A stretch of 64,000 nucleotides of DNA from Sulfobacillus thermotolerans (GTDB lineage: Bacteria > Bacillota > Sulfobacillia > Sulfobacillales > Sulfobacillaceae): positions 3,253,204 through 3,317,203 of the forward strand of contig CP019454.1 of the NCBI GenBank assembly GCA_002951815.1, given 5' to 3'. Positions within the stretch are counted from its first letter, which is position 1, and every line of letters begins with the position of its first letter. The notes under the pieces were generated by a model, which was given only the letters and a program-made list of their open reading frames with translations, had not been told where the DNA came from and made no database searches. Shown here piece by piece: positions 62,473 to 64,000 of this stretch. Both the position numbers and the translations under genes were made by a program.

Positions 62473-64000
62473 GTCGGAGTACGAGATGAATGCTTAGGTT
62501 GTTGGCACAAGGCCGGGGCTTTCGCGGCGCGTTGGAATACGACGTCGGAGTACGAGATGAATGCTTAGGTTGTTGGCACTTTCAGCAAGATGGCCGCTTG
62601 GCGGCGATACTCCGTCGGAGTACGAGATGAATGCTTAGGTTGTTGGCACCCTCTAATCGGCCTCGGTCCACGACGATCTGGCTAAAGTCGGAGTACGAGA
62701 TGAATGCTTAGGTTGTTGGCACCACGCGTAATATCCGCCCGCAACCGTCGCAATAGAGTCGGAGTACGAGATGAATGCTTAGGTTGTTGGCACGAGCACA
62801 TCGGACAAAACCGACTATGGCAGTGCACGGGTCGGAGTACGAGATGAATGCTTAGGTTGTTGGCACCCTTGTTGATTGTCATGTTTGCCTCCTATTCCTG
62901 TCGGAGTACGAGATGAATGCTTAGGTTGTTGGCACTTTTCTAGCATCGCGCCCGAAGTGAAAGACATCTTGTCGGAGTACGAGATGAATGCTTAGGTTGT
63001 TGGCACCCAACACCGCCAGGGCCGCGCCGGAGATATCCACGTCGGAGTACGAGATGAATGCTTAGGTTGTTGGCACTCCCAAGACGGACCATAATACCCC
63101 ACGGGATGCTGGTCGGAGTACGAGATGAATGCTTAGGTTGTTGGCACAGCTGCCCCCTTTCAGAGCGTGGCAAACGCGACGAGTCGGAGTACGAGATGAA
63201 TGCTTAGGTTGTTGGCACAGGAATCAAAGAGCGTAAACCGGGCTTTGTGAAACGTCGGAGTACGAGATGAATGCTTAGGTTGTTGGCACCCAGAACATCT
63301 TCTATGCTGGTCAGCACGCTATCGTCGGAGTACGAGATGAATGCTTAGGTTGTTGGCACTAGATTGGTCCTATACGCTTCAATATGGGTTCATAGGGTCG
63401 GAGTACGAGATGAATGCTTAGGTTGTTGGCACTGTCCAATAGGAGGCTCTGATGCCCACTACCGCTGTCGGAGTACGAGATGAATGCTTAGGTTGTTGGC
63501 ACTCATCGGGAGTCGGAACCTGTACGGTGATCTCCTCGTCGGAGTACGAGATGAATGCTTAGGTTGTTGGCACGCGATAGAGAGCACTCAATGCACGACG
63601 CACAGGGTCGGAGTACGAGATGAATGCTTAGGTTGTTGGCACGGGGTGCTGGGGATTTTGGGTTTCTTGGCCTACTTGTCGGAGTACGAGATGAATGCTT
63701 AGGTTGTTGGCACTTGTAACACATTGCCCTGTGAGGGCAATTTTTTTTGTCGGAGTACGAGATGAATGCTTAGGTTGTTGGCACTTGTGAAGGTTGTTCG
63801 GGGGGCTTATGTCGGGGACGTGGTCGGAGTACGAGATGAATGCTTAGGTTGTTGGCACAAGACATCATGGATGCGCACTGTATAGCCATACTGGTCGGAG
63901 TACGAGATGAATGCTTAGGTTGTTGGCACAAGTAGTATCCTTCTTGCATGGTCTCCACTAATTGTCGGAGTACGAGATGAATGCTTAGGTTGTTGGCACG
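62473..64000 (+). CRISPR. Type V-B CRISPR array, 22 repeats, runs off the window
   Basis: 22 repeats of 36 nt, all identical by eye, beginning GTCGGAGTAC and ending GTTGTTGGCAC, with 21 complete spacers of 33-38 nt. Starts: 62473, 62544, 62614, 62687, 62758, 62831, 62900, 62971, 63041, 63112, 63183, 63254, 63324, 63397, 63467, 63538, 63607, 63678, 63749, 63823, 63894 and 63964. The last repeat ends at 63999, and at least one more spacer follows. The repeat begins GTCGGA and ends GGCAC like that of Alicyclobacillus Cas12b. The absence of a degenerate repeat means the distal end is not reached. Confidence 0.98.

Noticed and set aside
62682..63958. Open frames with repeated residues such as NNLSIHLVLR or QQPKHSSRTPT across the array
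   Set aside because: These are translations of the CRISPR repeat itself and do not represent proteins.

Overview
The window looks like a chromosome segment of an acidophilic or thermophilic Gram-positive bacterium of the Sulfobacillus/Alicyclobacillus kind. This is inference. The support is the close resemblance of the CRISPR effector to Alicyclobacillus Cas12b, mixed-GC DNA with many TTG and GTG starts behind strong AGGAGG ribosome binding sites, an S-layer-like exoprotein, an LCP-family cell-wall protein and several lipoproteins with clear lipoboxes. I saw no rRNA or tRNA gene.

Layout. 0.2-4.4 kb holds a MacB-type efflux operon (adaptor, ATPase, permease; minus strand). 4.7-5.5 kb holds decayed ABC transporter remnants. 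5.5-10.4 kb is a surface-glycan block with a coiled-coil protein and two large two-domain glycosyltransferases whose 3' ends overlap. 10.5-21.3 kb mixes secreted proteins, lipoproteins, a PIG-V-like membrane glycosyltransferase and an MFS transporter gene split by an IS607-family element. 21.9-25 kb is an RND permease. 25.5-34 kb carries a NERD protein, a beta-propeller exoprotein, a TPR glycosyltransferase, a probable S-layer protein and a ribbon-helix-helix regulator. 34.4-42.5 kb is an alpha-glucoside uptake and degradation cluster: broken LacI-type regulator, amylo-alpha-1,6-glucosidase, sugar ABC importer and GH15 glucoamylase, with a visible operator and promoter. 42.9-47 kb has a STAND NTPase and a second, intact copy of the IS607 element. 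47-56.4 kb holds a SWIM protein, a cellulose-synthase-like glycosyltransferase with PilZ, an LCP protein, an acyl-CoA synthetase, a frameshifted lipoprotein, and an FmdE-like/DsrE-like pair.

The most notable system is at 57-64 kb: a complete type V-B CRISPR-Cas locus (cas12b, cas4-cas1 fusion, cas2, a tracrRNA candidate with a recognisable anti-repeat, and an array of 22 identical 36-nt repeats that runs off the window). All three RuvC acidic residues of the 1076-residue Cas12b are present, as are the Cas1 catalytic residues and the four Cas4 cysteines, so the locus looks functional. It abuts a truncated recD2 fragment, which suggests that it arrived as a cassette. The same window holds two TnpB genes, members of the family from which Cas12 effectors arose. 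One is intact and one is cut by a single nonsense mutation.

Limits: all family assignments come from reading motifs by eye. No database search or folding was run, and start sites were chosen by ribosome binding sites and domain boundaries.
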